64,000 nt of DNA. Source: Melampsora larici-populina 98AG31 (Eukaryota > Basidiomycota > Pucciniomycetes > Pucciniales > Melampsoraceae). The translations under genes were made by a program, and so were the position numbers. The DNA lies in assembly GCF_000204055.1 (NCBI RefSeq), contig NW_006768775.1:186001-250000 (forward strand), written 5' to 3'. This document shows positions 1 to 12,849 of this stretch, piece by piece. The first letter of the stretch is position 1, and each line of letters starts with the position of its first letter. Below the pieces are notes generated by a model that did no database searches, was not told the DNA's origin, and saw nothing but the letters and a program-made list of their open reading frames with translations.

Positions 1-1075
1 TTTCTATCAAGTTCTACCCGATGATCGGGTGGAAGACAATTACGGACCGCAGGGCCAATAAAAGCCACGGACGGAGTGCTCCGCCCTCGCTCACTTTTTT
101 TTGGTTCAACTCGATCGCGGTTTATTTTCTACACAAGCAAAATAGAGAGAGCATTGAGGATCTGATAAGACACCGCATCCAATGTCTGAATCTCACATTC
201 AGTTCTTTTTGTTGTTATGTCTAAATATGTATCCAAATCCTTTCGAAACGACATGCACGAGCAGTGAAGGTTTCTCATAGCAGATGATTACATAGCCTGA
301 CATGGCCAAGGAGGTTCATGAGCGCACGTAAAAAACATCCAGCGTGTTCAAAGTGTGAGTGTTCGCGATCATGACCTTGACCAGGGGCTTCGCTTGCCTG
401 AAAGCCCCGGTATTAGGGAAATTGAACACAACACGTTCGTAATTTCCGGATATGAATCATGTACAACGTAGGGCAAGAACATCGATGATGAAGAAAGACG
501 ACTTGTCTCAAGGTGAAAGGTGCCCTCCACCACAAATCCTGTATGCTATCAGTAAAACAGGTTTCGCCCTCTTCTGCGTGGGTAAAAAATACCCACGATC
601 ATGCTCCGAGCAGAAGATATGAGAAGAGGTGAAAACAGCCAAGCACTTCTTAGACAGATGTAAGACACGATGAAAAATGCTCATTCAAGTCCCTGTCACC
701 TGGACGTACTGCATCCTAGCATTGTATCATTGACCACACACAGCATCTCTCCGACGAGTTCTTTGCCTGTGACTTTGCACTTGCGAGGTAGGGAGTGGAT
801 GTTGCATGTTTCGTTTACATCTGTGGGGGTTTCATGGATTTGATTGTGGAATCACCTGATGAACAAAGCAAATGAATGTCACCTGATGCGGACAGATTCA
901 TTCCAGATTTCCGCTTGTTTTGCTTAATGGAATGGCTTGGGAAGGGATTGTTTTGAAACAATGTAAATGCCTCAAAGGCTCTTCGAAGTCCTCAAAAACG
1001 CGGCCATCGTCACTCAGCCCCTCTCAGCATTGTCCCACACACACACCTTCCTTTGACTTAACTTATCCGAACATT
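1..1075. other. Non-coding stretch, no gene seen
   Basis: Only short open frames without supporting splice structure occur here. No tRNA, repeat or conserved domain was recognised. The last part is the 5' flank of the secreted-protein candidate that begins at 1076. Confidence 0.5.
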
Positions 1076-1742
1076 ATGCTTTTCAAAACAATCTGTCTTT
1101 TGGCCCTTGCTACACCTTTACTGGCATTCAGCGTCATCTACACCGACTGCCAAGGTGAATCACTTCTATCATATTGTCAAACCACCTTGGAAACAGGATT
1201 CTCGTCTACAGAAAACAACAAATTCCATCATGCGAGTGGGGCCCATGAATATTATACTGTCGGACTTTGTAAAATCACCTTTTGGACGTAAGCTACTCTC
1301 TCGTCTTCAAGTGCAGAGAACATTCTACATTTTGATCAAAACTTGTTTGTACCTACGGTTCTCTAAAATAGTTCAGGGCCTCGTTTGCAATTTGATGATA
1401 CCTTGGGCTTCACACGCGCTCTAACTGTAAGTGATCTTTAAATATTTCTGACCTACATGTGACTAAATATTGGAGTTGATGTTTTCTCAAATCTTCACTT
1501 TAGCAAATCGACCGAACATGTCGAGACAAAAAATCAAAGTCTGATAATGGAAATCTATTCTCCGGAGTCTTTGTAGGATACCTTGTCAGTAGATTGATTT
1601 TTGTTCTTTTATCCATAAGTTTTCTTGTAAATTAAAAAAATCGGAAATGTGTTGATTTCGGTCTATCAATGTTCTTCTTTTAAAATTACTCCAGGATCCT
1701 TACCCACAGACACCTGTTGTGATCCAAGTCAATGGATCTTAA
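1076..1742 (+). CDS. Candidate small secreted protein, five exons
   Basis: Proposed exons are 1076-1154, 1212-1268, 1377-1426, 1504-1584 and 1695-1742, giving about 104 residues. Seen: the first exon encodes a short basic N-terminus and a hydrophobic stretch (LLALATPLLA) typical of a signal peptide, followed by a Cys. All introns are GT-AG and keep the frame open to a TAA. Exon 4 contains another Cys among charged residues. The exon 2/3 junction is the weakest: an alternative GTAAGC donor at 1288 breaks the downstream frame, so the GTAAAA donor at 1269 was preferred. The exon 4 donor, GTCAGT, is also non-consensus. No family is recognised. Small secreted proteins of rusts are often host-induced effectors, but nothing in the sequence proves that role here. 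The first intron is 57 bp, a multiple of three, so a retained-intron reading also stays open. Confidence 0.45.
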
Positions 1743-3213
1743 GATTGTAACTTTAAAAACAAGCGTATCTCATTTCACAGATTGCTTCAAGTCTTTTGTT
1801 TTTACCCTTTCATTATCTTAACCATGTTTGTTTACAAGAGCCCAAAGAAGACGTTCATGTTCACCATTCACATCTGCTAGAAATCCACGCTTTTTAGTTG
1901 TAGGGGAGATTTAGACACTCTTCAGAATTCCTAGCCGCAGATCCTGAGTAGATTTGCTTACCATCTTGAAGCAAAAAGTAGAGATTTTATCATCCTATCT
2001 TACCAGGCCGAGAATCTATACATCGTTACATCATGTTACATCACAGGAGCTAAGGTAAGAAATTCTGCCTGATCACAAGGCCTCTGTGTTATTCACCAAT
2101 TTTCATCACTACAAATCAGTATACTTACTATGTAGTTGATATTTGATTCATAAACAATGTTACTGTAATTGTCTCTGTCACAAAAATGTGAAGAGAATGA
2201 AAACATAGCCAAGAATGAACCTATGATCTTGTACTACTTACTTCAAACTTGTTAAACAACGCATTACAAATCTTGGATTTATCAGTCCGTTGGATGAAGT
2301 GATTGTATTGTTCATCTGGATTGGACTCAAGCTACTTGTATGTCGTAGGGAATAGGTGGACAGAACGGACGCTGATGATAATCGTGTGGGAGAAATTGGG
2401 TTTGCATATGGTGTTTGTGGATGAGTCTTCATTCTAATATGTAATTGTCACTTTGTTTTTCTTTTGTGCGTTCGCGGCCCGGTGTCCCCAGCCAAAAAGT
2501 GCGCTTCCCGGCGCGTCTGGTTCGAAATGGAACGGCGAAATGAGATGATGACCGATATACCAGAGCCTCAGAATTGAAAGGATGGCGCCTCAGCGGTCTT
2601 GAAGACTGCTTGCTTGAGGTCGGACGGATTTAAAGCTTTTTGAACAAAATGATTCGCGTGCCAGCTGAGCCAGGCTGAGTAGTTTAGTTCAAAATTCTGA
2701 TTGTTGATCGACCTTCTTGCTCAAGGGTCTTCATTATCTATCACATCACTCATGGTGATTCAAATTGTTTTCAAACGATTTGTCTATTTCACAATTCTTA
2801 TAGAGTGACGGAGAAAACCTGAATGATTGATGAAAGTGAACCTTCTCCGACCGACTGATGTCTTTTAATGCGTGAAATCGATTTGGACTAGTTCTCTGAG
2901 GATTGACGACCAGACAAGTAGAACTGATCGGATAAATCCCCTGTCTGATTCCAACCCATTATTTGACGCAATACAGAGCGGATCAGAAGACGATGGCTGA
3001 TTAAGATTCGAGCCCCTTTCAGGCTACTTTTTCATTCGGAAGGCATTTAGGTGTGTGATGATTGATTCGTACCAGCTTTACCTGGCCTACATGGCGAGCT
3101 AGTTTGCGATTTGGACCAAAGGCCTAACTCCGAGTGTTAGCTGGCAGTGGTATGGAAGCCATCGCTTGGTCAGCTTCAGGGACCTTGGGTCAAGTGTGGT
3201 ACAGAGGAAATGG
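1743..3213. other. Intergenic, no gene seen
   Basis: About 1.5 kb with scattered short frames only. A somewhat GC-richer patch lies near 2470-2640 but encodes nothing recognisable. The right end is the promoter region of the NTF2-like gene. Confidence 0.45.
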
Positions 3214-3220
3214 TATAAAA
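3214..3220 (+). promoter_or_regulatory. TATA box of the NTF2-like gene
   Basis: A consensus TATAAAA lies 133 bp upstream of the ATG at 3353. It is followed by a CT/CA-rich leader containing a CAATCAAT repeat just before the start, a usual fungal 5' UTR composition. Confidence 0.55.
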
Positions 3221-3352
3221 GCTTCAATATGTTGTTCCATTCGATCTCTCATCCAAATACTCATCATACTTTCTAACCCATTTACCAAACTTAACATTTG
3301 ACTCTTTTTGCAACTTTCAATCAACCAATCAATCAATCAACTAAACTCAAAA

Positions 3353-4286
3353 ATGGATAACCCAGTTGAAGAAGTTAGTTCTTACCCAATCCGTGTCCAT
3401 TTCAAGATTTCTCATAAATCGTTTGGTATTATTTATTCAGATCCGAGATGTTGTCCGATCCATCACTGAGCCATATGAGGCAAGTGTGATCGCAGCAAAT
3501 GTCAGGAAGTAAGCTATATTCATTTATTTTCAAGCATCGTGTAGTTCATGGTCTAATTCTTTTTCAATTTCGTTGCATAGGTATTTTACTACTGATGCTA
3601 CCATTGAACATCCAGTACTCAATCAACCCGCTTCTGTGAACGGTAGAGATGACTTGGAAGGAATTTACAAAATGCTGTTAGTGATAAAATTCATCATTTG
3701 TTTTCATATATTCATTCATCCATCGCAACTGACTTACACTGACTTGAGCTTTTTTCCTTAGACGAGTGATGACTGTGAACAATAAAATTGATTTCCATGC
3801 TGTGATGTTTAATGAAGATATGACACAAGGTGCCATAGGTTAGCATTCTTTTTCTTCTTCATTCAACTACAATGTATTTGCAAAGTTCTGAAACCGTATC
3901 TTACACATTTTCTTAGATCTTACCGAATGGATTAACTTTAGATGGAATCCATTCTTATCATCAACAAAACTCCCAGCACGACTTTTAGTACGTATAGATC
4001 TAAAGAAATGTGAAGATGGTAAATACCGAATCTGGAGGTAGGTCTATTCCTTAATAATGACTCATAATTCACCCATGCATGGTATCAGAAAAACTCATAA
4101 ATTCCATTTCTCATCGTACATTCTAATAGACAACAAGACAATTTCCCAAGTGATTTAACTCAATCTGGTCAAGCTCAATTAATACCAGGTCTTTCTACCT
4201 TGAACACTATAGTGAAAACTACGGTAGCCATCATGACTGCAAAGATTGGTAGAGTATTGTTAAGTCGAGGTTGGCTTGGTCCTTGA
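3353..4286 (+). CDS. SigF-like NTF2-like domain protein
   Basis: Exons 3353-3373, 3441-3508, 3581-3676, 3762-3838, 3917-4037 and 4130-4286 join into a 179-residue protein with all phases consistent. Seen: an N-terminal helix (NPVEEIRDVVRSIT), an alpha+beta body with Y-F-T-D-A-T-I-E-H-P, a GRDDLEGIYKMLR helix, strands around DFHAVMFNE and DLTEWINFRW, then YRIWRQQDN and a hydrophobic C-terminus ending LLSRGWLGP. This order matches the fungal family called SigF-like NTF2-like domain proteins, which have a cone-shaped NTF2 fold and a hydrophobic C-terminal helix. The biochemical role of the family is unknown to me. Membrane association of the C-terminal helix is an inference. The usual family length is close to this one, so the model seems complete. 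Confidence 0.8.
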
Positions 4287-4740
4287 TGGATTTCAAAGTT
4301 GTGGATCTATTTTGTGATTTGTTATAAAGAAATTCCCTTTATCTTGCATGCAATCTCATATACCGTTCTTAATTTACTTCAACAGTATTTGTGCAGATAG
4401 TTGATGCACAAAGTCCCACAAATAACATGTTCAAATGACAAATGGATCATGACAGTTCTGAGTAACACAAGCGCTGAGATCAAAACAGAGACTGCTCAAC
4501 ACGAAAGCAACTACTTTCTTTCACGGATTTGGTGGATCAAAGAAAAAAGCTTTACATTATGTTCTTGGAATGTTTCATAATCAAATAAATCCAATTGAAA
4601 GCCCATTGCCCCGGAGTAAGGCCAAAAAATACCTTCATCTCACTTCATCTCATTCTTTCAACCATCATTCTTTTCCTATCAGTCAAAACTTCAAGAATTA
4701 ATCCAAATCTCTTACACTTAATCTGTACCTTTGCACAGTC

Positions 4741-5062
4741 ACAACGCTGAGACAGCTAATCTACCTGTAGCTGATAATCTAAGATAGCATAGCTAAAAAC
4801 ATGTGGCTAAGCTACAGCTAACATGAATCAGCATGAACAAATTCCAGTTACCCTACGCACAGTCCCAGGAAATGTCCAGCTAACCAAATTTTGGCCCTGT
4901 AGTGTAGTGTAGAGCCACAAAAATCAGCTACAGTAGCTTGTAGTGTAGCTTAACTTGACAAGCTACACTATCATGAAGGTCGGATTCTTGTTAACTACAT
5001 ACAGCTACGCTACACACAAAACATATGGTAGTGTGTTGTAGTCTAGCTGTCTCAGTGTTGAC
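4741..5062. mobile_element. Small inverted-repeat (MITE-like) element
   Basis: Imperfect terminal inverted repeats of about 25 bp share CTGAGACAGCTA: on the left from about 4745, on the right as the reverse complement near 5044-5055. The interior is rich in AGCTAC/GTAGCT words and holds a perfect 11-bp stem (4941-4951 with 4960-4970) with an 8-nt loop. There is no coding capacity and no clear target-site duplication. Probably a non-autonomous DNA transposon, superfamily undetermined. Confidence 0.5.
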
Positions 5063-6789
5063 AGTGACCATCAATTCCAAGAAACCGTTGAATCTGATTT
5101 CAAGAAGTATGGAGTAGCATCAAGCATCATTTCTTTGAACTTATCAATAAACAATAAACCAAGTGACCAGCATACAAATTACCAACCATTCATAAAAAAT
5201 CTCTTTCAAATATCAATCTTTTATCTCACATATTATGTCTTACATCTTTTCTATTTACTAAGCTTTGATATAGAAACTCCTCCTTGACACAAAACATTGA
5301 ATTTCTTCAAATCAAGGTGTAAATAATACTCACACAACACAACACAACACAACATGGGCACTAGGAGGATACTTCTAGAGACAAGAAATGGTTACAGAGC
5401 CAAGTGACGTAGCTTGACGAAATGATGAAAAAGCCAACTCGCGTTGCGTTGATTGCTCTCACGTGCAATCTTACTAATTCCTCTCATTACCTTTCACAAT
5501 AATGAGCTCTTTACCATCTCCGATTATGCTATATATAATCCTCCAAGTGGATCTTCGGACTCTTGTTCCCACTTTATTATCTCAAAGGTTTTTAGTATCC
5601 TCTGATTACTCGATCCCAATCTCCTTTAGTTGTTCATAGATTTTAGAACTCTTTGATTCATCTAAAACAATTTTTTCGACCCACCTCTCCTCTCCCTTTT
5701 TTATTGAGGCTTGTACTTTTTAGTTCCGCCCCATAGCGGACCTTTTTATTGCCTTTGAGTCAGTTGTACTTTCTAGGACACTATCCTGTATAGTTTTATC
5801 CTTTACATTGCAACTAGGGCTCCTGCCCCGATTCAAGCTAAAAACCTCTATCATGAGTTTTAGCTAGAATCACCCAGGCTCCATACCTATTCTCAACTCC
5901 AGAAAGTGTTCCAGTCTCATTAACCATTTTCCAAACCCAATCCAAACCCAACCTCAATTTCATGTAACCAGGTCCAACCCAACAACCCACCAACCCACAC
6001 AAACCTCAAACTCCTTAGCATTAAAGTTAATTTGTCTTTAAACTTAATATTCCTTAATATCTTTAAAACCTCACTGACCCACTCTTGAACCATACCCATC
6101 TATAGACTATCACACCAAAGAAAATCCCATAAGTCCTCATGACCTTCATCCCAAACCTTACCAATAACCAATAACCTTATCCAAATCCTCAATGATTTTC
6201 CATACTAGCCAGACCCTCAATTCGAGTGGTGTAGTACTAGATCTTAAAGCACAGCTAGATGAGCTGTAAATTAAGGATAATAGAACCAGCTGAAACATTC
6301 ACAAGATAAATCCTAAGCCAATCTACCTCAAAGTGAATTTTTTCTGGATAATTACTTGGGTATGTAGTACAAGTAGCCCAATCCAAGTCCTTTGATAATC
6401 TTAAGCTCAAACTCCAATTGTTCATAGTTGGTAATTCACTCACAAATGGGTCTACTGGATATTTTGCTTGGGTTCCAAAAGGTTTCAAGTCTCATGAAAA
6501 TGCATCAAATCAATTCTTTTGTATTCCTTTAATTTCTTTCTCTTTAAATAATCAAACTTTCATACATGATCAATCAACCTTCAAACTGTTTTTTCTAAAC
6601 CCTTGTTTTCTGTTTTCTGTTTCCATTACCTATCTATCTACCAATCTCTCTGTGACGTGCCTACAAGCAAAAAAGTCATCTCCTTCCATCATATGTCATC
6701 ATATCACATATCACTTGCAATACATTCCAAACCTTCAATCATCACACAAACTCAACCACCAACCAAGTCATCCATTTCATCAATTTCAT

Positions 6790-7330
6790 AAACCCTTAAA
6801 CCCATCAACCAAATAACAAAAAAAACTCTCATTCATTCATTCATTCAAAAACACACATCTAGTCCAAAATTCAAAATTCAAAAGAAAAGTAAAAAAAATT
6901 CAATAAACAACAAAAAAAAAATTCTCATAACCAAAAAAAGAAAACAATCACAATCACAATTCAAGGAAAAAAAAACACATCCAAAAACACATTTTTTTTT
7001 CTTTCGTTCTTCAATAAACATTTCAACCTTTTTTTTCTCATATATAATATATCTAAAAAAAATAAAAAATCTCAACCCACCTTTCTTCAGTACAAACCTC
7101 ACATTCACAATCAAAAAAAAGAAACCAAAAAAGTAAAAGAAATAATGAAATCAAAGTAAAAAAAAACAATTATATATATATATAAATTGAAAAGAAAATG
7201 TAAAAAAAAAGATATGTAAAGAAAAAAACTAGAAAAGAAAAAAAATGTAAAGATATGAAAAAAAAAAAGTTAAAAAAGAACACAAGAAACTTAATCTAAA
7301 TTTGAGCAAAAACACATTTTCATTTTTTCT
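6790..7330. repeat. A-rich low-complexity tract
   Basis: Long runs of A broken by single other bases, with short AT dinucleotide runs near 7170-7185. It corresponds to the downstream region of the minus-strand gene that ends at 7441. The lysine/phenylalanine-rich open frame on the minus strand here is a composition artefact. Confidence 0.7.
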
Positions 7331-7440
7331 TCCCTTTTTATCTTCCTCTCTCTCCCTCTCGTTCGTTCATCATGTTTCAATTCAAGCAAAAATAAAACAA
7401 TAAAAGAAACCTTTTTCCTTCGGTTCATCTACTTTCAAAC

Positions 7441-9927
7441 TCATATATGATTATTACCATCATGATCATCAATGACGATCCCGGGATGGTTTCTAAACTT
7501 TCCAAATCCTTTAAACGTTCCACTTTCCGGTCCTTTAGGTTGTCTAATAATATGATGATTTTGTTGATGATTGAGCATGAGCGAATTAAAAGAATGTTCT
7601 AATTCAGGTGTGGTAGTTTGATGATGATGATGAGGTGTCGATCTCAAATTCACAGTTGACTTTCGACCTCCCAACGAATGTACCATCTTAGGTTCTCCAC
7701 TTCTCATATCTGGCATCGATTTCTTCACTCGTAAGGATGACAAAGCATTCTTCGATGGTTTACTCACCACCACAAATCGTTCGTCTCCTACTCCTTCAGA
7801 TCGATGTTCGAGTTCCAACTTTTTAGCAATCTGATGAACTATTCTTCTTTGAATGGACGTCAACGATTTCGCAAACGCAAATTCGTCTCGAAAGTTATCC
7901 TCCTTGAAAATCACAATCCTAGAAAACAATTCAAGCGTTTGTGGATCGTTCATATCTAATTCCTTGGCAACCGAGCTTTGTAAAGATTGACTTTGCGAAG
8001 GTGGTGGTTGTTGCAAGAATTCCGGAACAAAGGGTCGAGTGGGTAACATCTGATTAGGTTCCGAATCTTGTTGATGATAAGCAAAGGAAGAAGGCATAGG
8101 TGCTTGTTGATGATGATAAGGATCAAAGACAGTTTCCTTTTGTAACTGCATACTTCTCATCCGTTTGATCGCCTTTTCTTTTTCGATCCTTTCCTTTTCT
8201 CCTGCTTGTAAAACTTTCTTATATTCTACTCTCAATTTTCGTCCGGTAATATCAAATCCGTTAAGTCCTGCTACGGCTGCATCAGCCTCGGATGCAGATC
8301 GAAAGTTGGCGAATGCTAAACCTCGGAAGACACCATTATCAAAATGGTAATCTGTGATTCGATTCGAAAACATAAACATAAGCCATCTGCCAGAAACGTA
8401 TTGAGAGGTCGAGTAGACTTACTGAAGGCATAGGGAGCTGGAATCATTAAATCATCTAATATAGCTAGTAATTGCTCTCGTCTGACACTGAAAGGAACTG
8501 TGAAAAGCAAAGAGCATGTCAGCAAGCTAACCAATGGTTAAACGATCCAAAGTTTTCACAACTCAACTGTTCTTAATCACAATTGCGGTTGGAATGACTT
8601 CATCATCAGATTCAGCACTACCTGGCACAAGACTACTGTTTCCAGTCAGAGGAGTACCGAGGGACTTGATAATCAACCAAATATCGAGTCAGAGATCAAT
8701 AAGAATACGTGAGAGAACGCGGAAAAAAAGACACACGCTTGGGATATTTCCAGAATGATTGGTATTGGTACGCGAGACAGGAGCCGAGACACCAAAAGGG
8801 ACAGTAGCAAACTGACCAGCTGAAGAGTTTGAAGAGGCTGACATGTAGGGAGGATGAACTAAATCCGAAGTAGGAGTATATTCCGAATCACTGACAGAAG
8901 AGATCGAAGGTGTTCGATGACGAATATATTGTTGTGATGATGGTGGTTGTGGTTGTTGTGGTTGTGGATGATTATGATGAGATAGATAACTAGGTGGTAA
9001 AGCAGGCACTGAAGGTTCAAGAGATGGTTGATTATGAGCTACGGTGAATCGTTGAGATTGTTTCTATAATCGAAAATGTCCAAAGCAAAAACAGTTGAAA
9101 CAAAAAAAAGGAGTAAGTCAAAAGGTTGAAATCAGATTTGGTGAACGGATATAGATAGAAACTCAAAGATCGTATCATCATCAAAGAAAGATGTTAAGAA
9201 AAGGTTAAGATGACCGGAAATGGTAAACAGGTGGTCAAAAGGTAAAATGTTGAACCATCAATCAACATGTTTCAGAAAAAAAAAGCTACAAACTCGTCAA
9301 AAAAGACTTTTTTTGGAATTAGAAATACAATCGAAAACCGATAAGATCAGAAAAGGCAAAGGATCAATCAAAGATCAAAGTAAGAGGAGTTCGAATGATG
9401 ATAGTAGATGAAAACGATCAGATGGATGTGATGGTGATCGACTTTGAAGTATAGATAAACAAAAAGACGATCGAAGAACAAAGTATAATATATCCAAACA
9501 AAGGAGTGAAAGGTAAGTTGAAGGGTGTATGTAGTGGTAGTAGTAGTAGTATTAGTAGGGTTTAGGTGTTAAAGAGGAAAGATGAAATGGTAAACAAAGA
9601 TCTGAAGTTAGATTGAATTACCTTTCTTAAGCTAGGAGGACCTCTTTCCTTTTTAATCGAAAGATCATTAGGTTCATTGTTAAGTAAAGGATGATGATGG
9701 TTTAAAGGTTGAGTAGATTTAGTTAATTCAAGTTGATGATGATTAGTTGAAGTGATCGTGACTGAAGTAGGACTATCATGATGAGAAGTTGAATTATTAA
9801 ACATTTTATTATTGGTTGATGATGAGGTTGGATGATGGCTTTGTTGCTGTGATGGCTGATTGTTATTAAATAATTCAAACTGATTGGAATTGGAAGTTGA
9901 ACTTGGTTTATTAGAATTCGAATTCAT
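7441..9927 (-). CDS. RRM + R3H RNA-binding protein (Cip2/Pin4-like)
   Basis: Five exons (9927-9622, 9063-8737, 8664-8568, 8497-8423, 8351-7441) give about 571 residues. Seen in order: an N-terminal Asn/Ser/His/Gln-rich disordered region, a second disordered region with short homopolymers, then an RRM spread over exons 3-5. RNP2 is IVIKNIPF and RNP1 is RGLAFANF. The RRM is followed by a basic linker and an R3H-type segment (residues near NFRDEFAFAKSLTSIQRRIVHQIA). The C-terminus is His-rich. The RRM-R3H order is that of S. pombe Cip1/Cip2 and S. cerevisiae Pin4, cytoplasmic post-transcriptional regulators linked to stress response, so a similar role is inferred. The exon 2/3 junction uses a GTGTGT donor, the only placement that keeps phase. 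The phosphorylation-rich low-complexity tails fit a regulated RNA-binding protein. Confidence 0.83.
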
Positions 9928-10604
9928 GATTCTCTTTTTGATTTTTGATTTCTGATGGATGGATGGAGATGAGTCGATCGATGGCTTATGTAAGATTGGA
10001 TGAAGTCTATTTTTATTTGAAATTTTATTTTATTTTATTTTAAAAAAGAAAAATGGAGAAAAAAAAAGAAAAAAGAAAAAAAAAGACAAGTCGATGGGGT
10101 GTGTAGATTTACAAATCGTGAAAGTCGATCTTGATTCGATCAAATTTACAACCAAAATCATCATTTGATTCTATTTTTCGATTTCAATTCGTGACAGATT
10201 CATTGACATCTTTATCAATTAAATCATTCAATCAAAATACACAACCAAACTTGACTTAATTTTTTAAGTCTCCATCCGGAGCGCTCATATGTAGAGGCAC
10301 GCAAGGAAAGAAGCCCCTATGTAGTCAATGGAATCCCAAGTTGGATACATATCGCAGCGATCCAAGTTGGTAAAAAACAATATATCATATATTGCGGATA
10401 CGTGACATATTTCATTATTACCAATTACATAGCTACTCTCATGATCCAAAGGATTTCCGGTAGTTGTGATATTGGAAAGATTCTTAAATATAAAGCAAGA
10501 AAACTTCAAAGCTAAACAGTCTGTCCTCTCCTCGTCATTTCCCTACAGATTCCGTTCTTCAACTTATTATGTATCAGCAATAAGTCGTAAGTAATAGACT
10601 CTGC

Positions 10605-10808
10605 TTATAACTTTTTCTCCTTCCTTACTCTATGGACTTCCCAATAAATAAGAAACACCGTGGTACGGGGTATATCATTCACCTGATATAGTTCTTCTTG
10701 AACCTCAACCAGTACCCTTGCAGAACTAGTTAAAGACATCCAATTTACGCTATCACCATTGAGGAAGACCCTCCATCCAAACACTTGTATCCATGTAAAA
10801 GCATACAC
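10605..10808 (-). CDS. Doubtful hypothetical ORF
   Basis: A 67-codon frame with a plausible mixed amino-acid composition (Trp, Val and Glu-rich, ending in a Lys/Arg cluster). No domain, signal peptide or partner exon was recognised, and the surrounding 3 kb is otherwise non-coding. It may be a gene relic or chance. Reported only because its composition is less biased than the neighbouring frames. Confidence 0.12.
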   Translation of the reverse strand: MYAFTWIQVFGWRVFLNGDSVNWMSLTSSARVLVEVQEELYQVNDIPRTTVFLIYWEVHRVRKEKKL

Positions 10809-11079
10809 TCAGCAAAACACAGTAGTAAACTTGGAAATCAAATTGTTCAATGGAATACCTATTTGAATGCATAACTTATCAGCTAAAATACTTATAAGTG
10901 ACTCAGATAAAGTGAATAACCACCATACTAGAACAAACCCAGTAAAACCCTTAAAAGAGTCTACATTGCACTATCTAAAGAAGTGTAAGAAACAAACCTT
11001 TGAAATTGTAAAAACTCAAACTCTTATTCTCGGAGGAAGAAAGAGTGATCTCCAAAGTCGAATTTCTTCCCTTGGAATC

Positions 11080-11137
11080 ACTCACACACTCACACACCCA
11101 CTCACACACTCACACACCCACTCACACACTCACATAC
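11080..11137. repeat. CACACTCA-type minisatellite
   Basis: A roughly 20-bp unit of the form CTCACACACTCACACACCCA is repeated nearly three times in tandem. Confidence 0.8.
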
Positions 11138-12849
11138 TTTCTTGCAAGATCTTTATTTGGTGATAACTTTGGAAACAAATGGTAAAAAATCTTCACACTC
11201 ATTACAAACTTTAAAATCTTGTTTTTTGTTTGTAAATCGGAAATCGGAATTCATGGTCGACTATCGAAGCTTTCTGATCATTTAGAAAGGATGTGAAATT
11301 TAATTTGAAGAAGTTGAAGAATGGTTTGGTTTCCATTTCATTTCCGATCATGATGATGAGAATTCAAAACAAAACTTTACCCTGGAGTATGTAAATACAG
11401 ATGGATTTTATCATTTCGGACATCGAGTTAATCTTTTGGAAAACCGACTTGAGAATGCACAAAAGAGACAGAAATCAAGTGTTTATATAGAGAAGTTTTT
11501 ATGTTCTGGATTGTGGTTTAAAGGGTAATTAGATAACCAAGAAAAACTAAACTTGAGATACATAAGGCTAATAGGTTAAAGCATTTTATCATTAATTGAA
11601 TTTCCACAAGAATGTTTTTACCATCAAGTTGAAGTACAATGTCGTTCTTGAATAACTGAAATTTGAGGTTTTTTGGTTCTCTGTTACTTCAACTTGAGCT
11701 CAAGGGTCCGGAATTGATGTTTGTATATATTCGAGATTTTTCTTGGAGGTGAAATTCATTAAACTTACAAGACTTTTGGGATCTTTAAAGAAGTTTATAT
11801 TAGACTATCTAAAGGAATGGAATCTAATTAGTCAAAATGGGTTTTAAATGTTAAACCTTTTTGAAAGTACATCTGAGAATGAGAATCAATTTTTCTTCTT
11901 AAAAAGTAATGTGATTTATTCGTATATATGATGGTTTCTTTTTTGTAATCACCCTTTTTTAATTTCAAAGAACTCCTTTCACAAAAGAAGAGTTGTAATT
12001 CTTTCAAGATTATAATCACCCTTTCTTTAAGTATATGTTATTTTCAGTCTCATTTGATAGATCCCAGTTTGTTAAGATTAAAGAGAGAATAAAGATCAGA
12101 TGAATAGATCCAAAGAAACGTATTTGTTTAATAAATTTCCCGATCAAACAAATCATTTAATCCATTCTTTTCTTGTAAAGCATTACCAACTTTCATGGTT
12201 CTCTTTGATTGATGGAATATGGATCCAGAAATGAAAAAAATCAAGATCGTTTTGAACAAACTATAAAAGATCTCAAGAGTGATACATAATGTAAATTCAC
12301 ACTTTTTCCATAAAGAAACAAATTTCAAAGTTAAGTACATTCCAGATTTCGATGACGAATTTTCTATTGAACAAATCATGTAAGAACTGGTTAAAGAATC
12401 ATATATCAAATCCAATCGATTTCTTAAAATCTTATCATTTTTTTCAAACAAGATTTAAACCCTTTTCGTCATAAAGAATAGTTGATCATCAAATCATATT
12501 CAAAGTTAAAGATATTCCATCATTATAAACATTTTCTTTGAAAATTGTAAAAAAATTAAAGCGAACTGAAGGTTAATTAATATCATAATACAAGTCAAGT
12601 TTTCCACTTTATCAAGAAGTGGGTCTAATTGAATCAAAAAAAGTAAGAAGACAAAAAAAAGTTAATCGTCTTCAAGGATGTTATGTGATCTGTGATATGA
12701 AATCATTGATGTACAAGTATTTAGCGTATCCCACAAATTTCGGAACATAGTCTAGTAAAACGAATAAGAGCAGGTGATAAGGACCGATACTCTTTCACGA
12801 GAGATGATAGATATCAGATGATCTTAAAGAAAGCAGTCTATGATAAACT

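Larger units (their letters stand above)
4287..7440. other. Gene-poor AT-rich spacer
   Basis: No supported gene. It contains the foldback element at 4741-5062, a short ACACA tandem run near 5330-5350, and a TATATATAA-containing, T-rich block at 5500-5900 that could be LTR-derived, although no paired LTR or target duplication is visible. From about 6790 to 7330 the sequence is A-rich low complexity, which lies 3' of the minus-strand RRM/R3H gene. The open frames at 6255-6488 and 6418-6816 have no splice or homology support. Confidence 0.45.
9928..12849. other. Intergenic, AT-rich, only weak ORFs
   Basis: Upstream of the RRM/R3H gene the sequence is A/T-rich. Minus-strand frames at 10285-10509, 10605-10808 and 12128-12451 are open but lack homology or convincing splice partners. 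A minisatellite lies at 11080-11137. Nothing else is recognised. Confidence 0.4.

Noticed and set aside
2505..2540. tRNA-like T-loop word GGTTCGAAA
   Set aside because: No acceptor stem, D-arm or anticodon arm could be paired around it.
6255..6488. 77-residue minus-strand frame with fairly balanced composition
   Set aside because: No recognised domain, no splice partner, and it overlaps another equally open frame on the plus strand.
6878..7114. 78-residue minus-strand frame rich in Phe, Lys and Val
   Set aside because: It lies in A-rich low-complexity sequence; the frame is a composition artefact.
11080..11137. Possible CRISPR-like spaced repeat
   Set aside because: Simple tandem minisatellite with no unique spacers, in a eukaryotic context.
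12128..12451. 107-residue minus-strand frame downstream of the Rrp17-like gene
   Set aside because: Strongly AT-driven composition (Ile, Phe, Ser, Lys), no domain and no partner exons.
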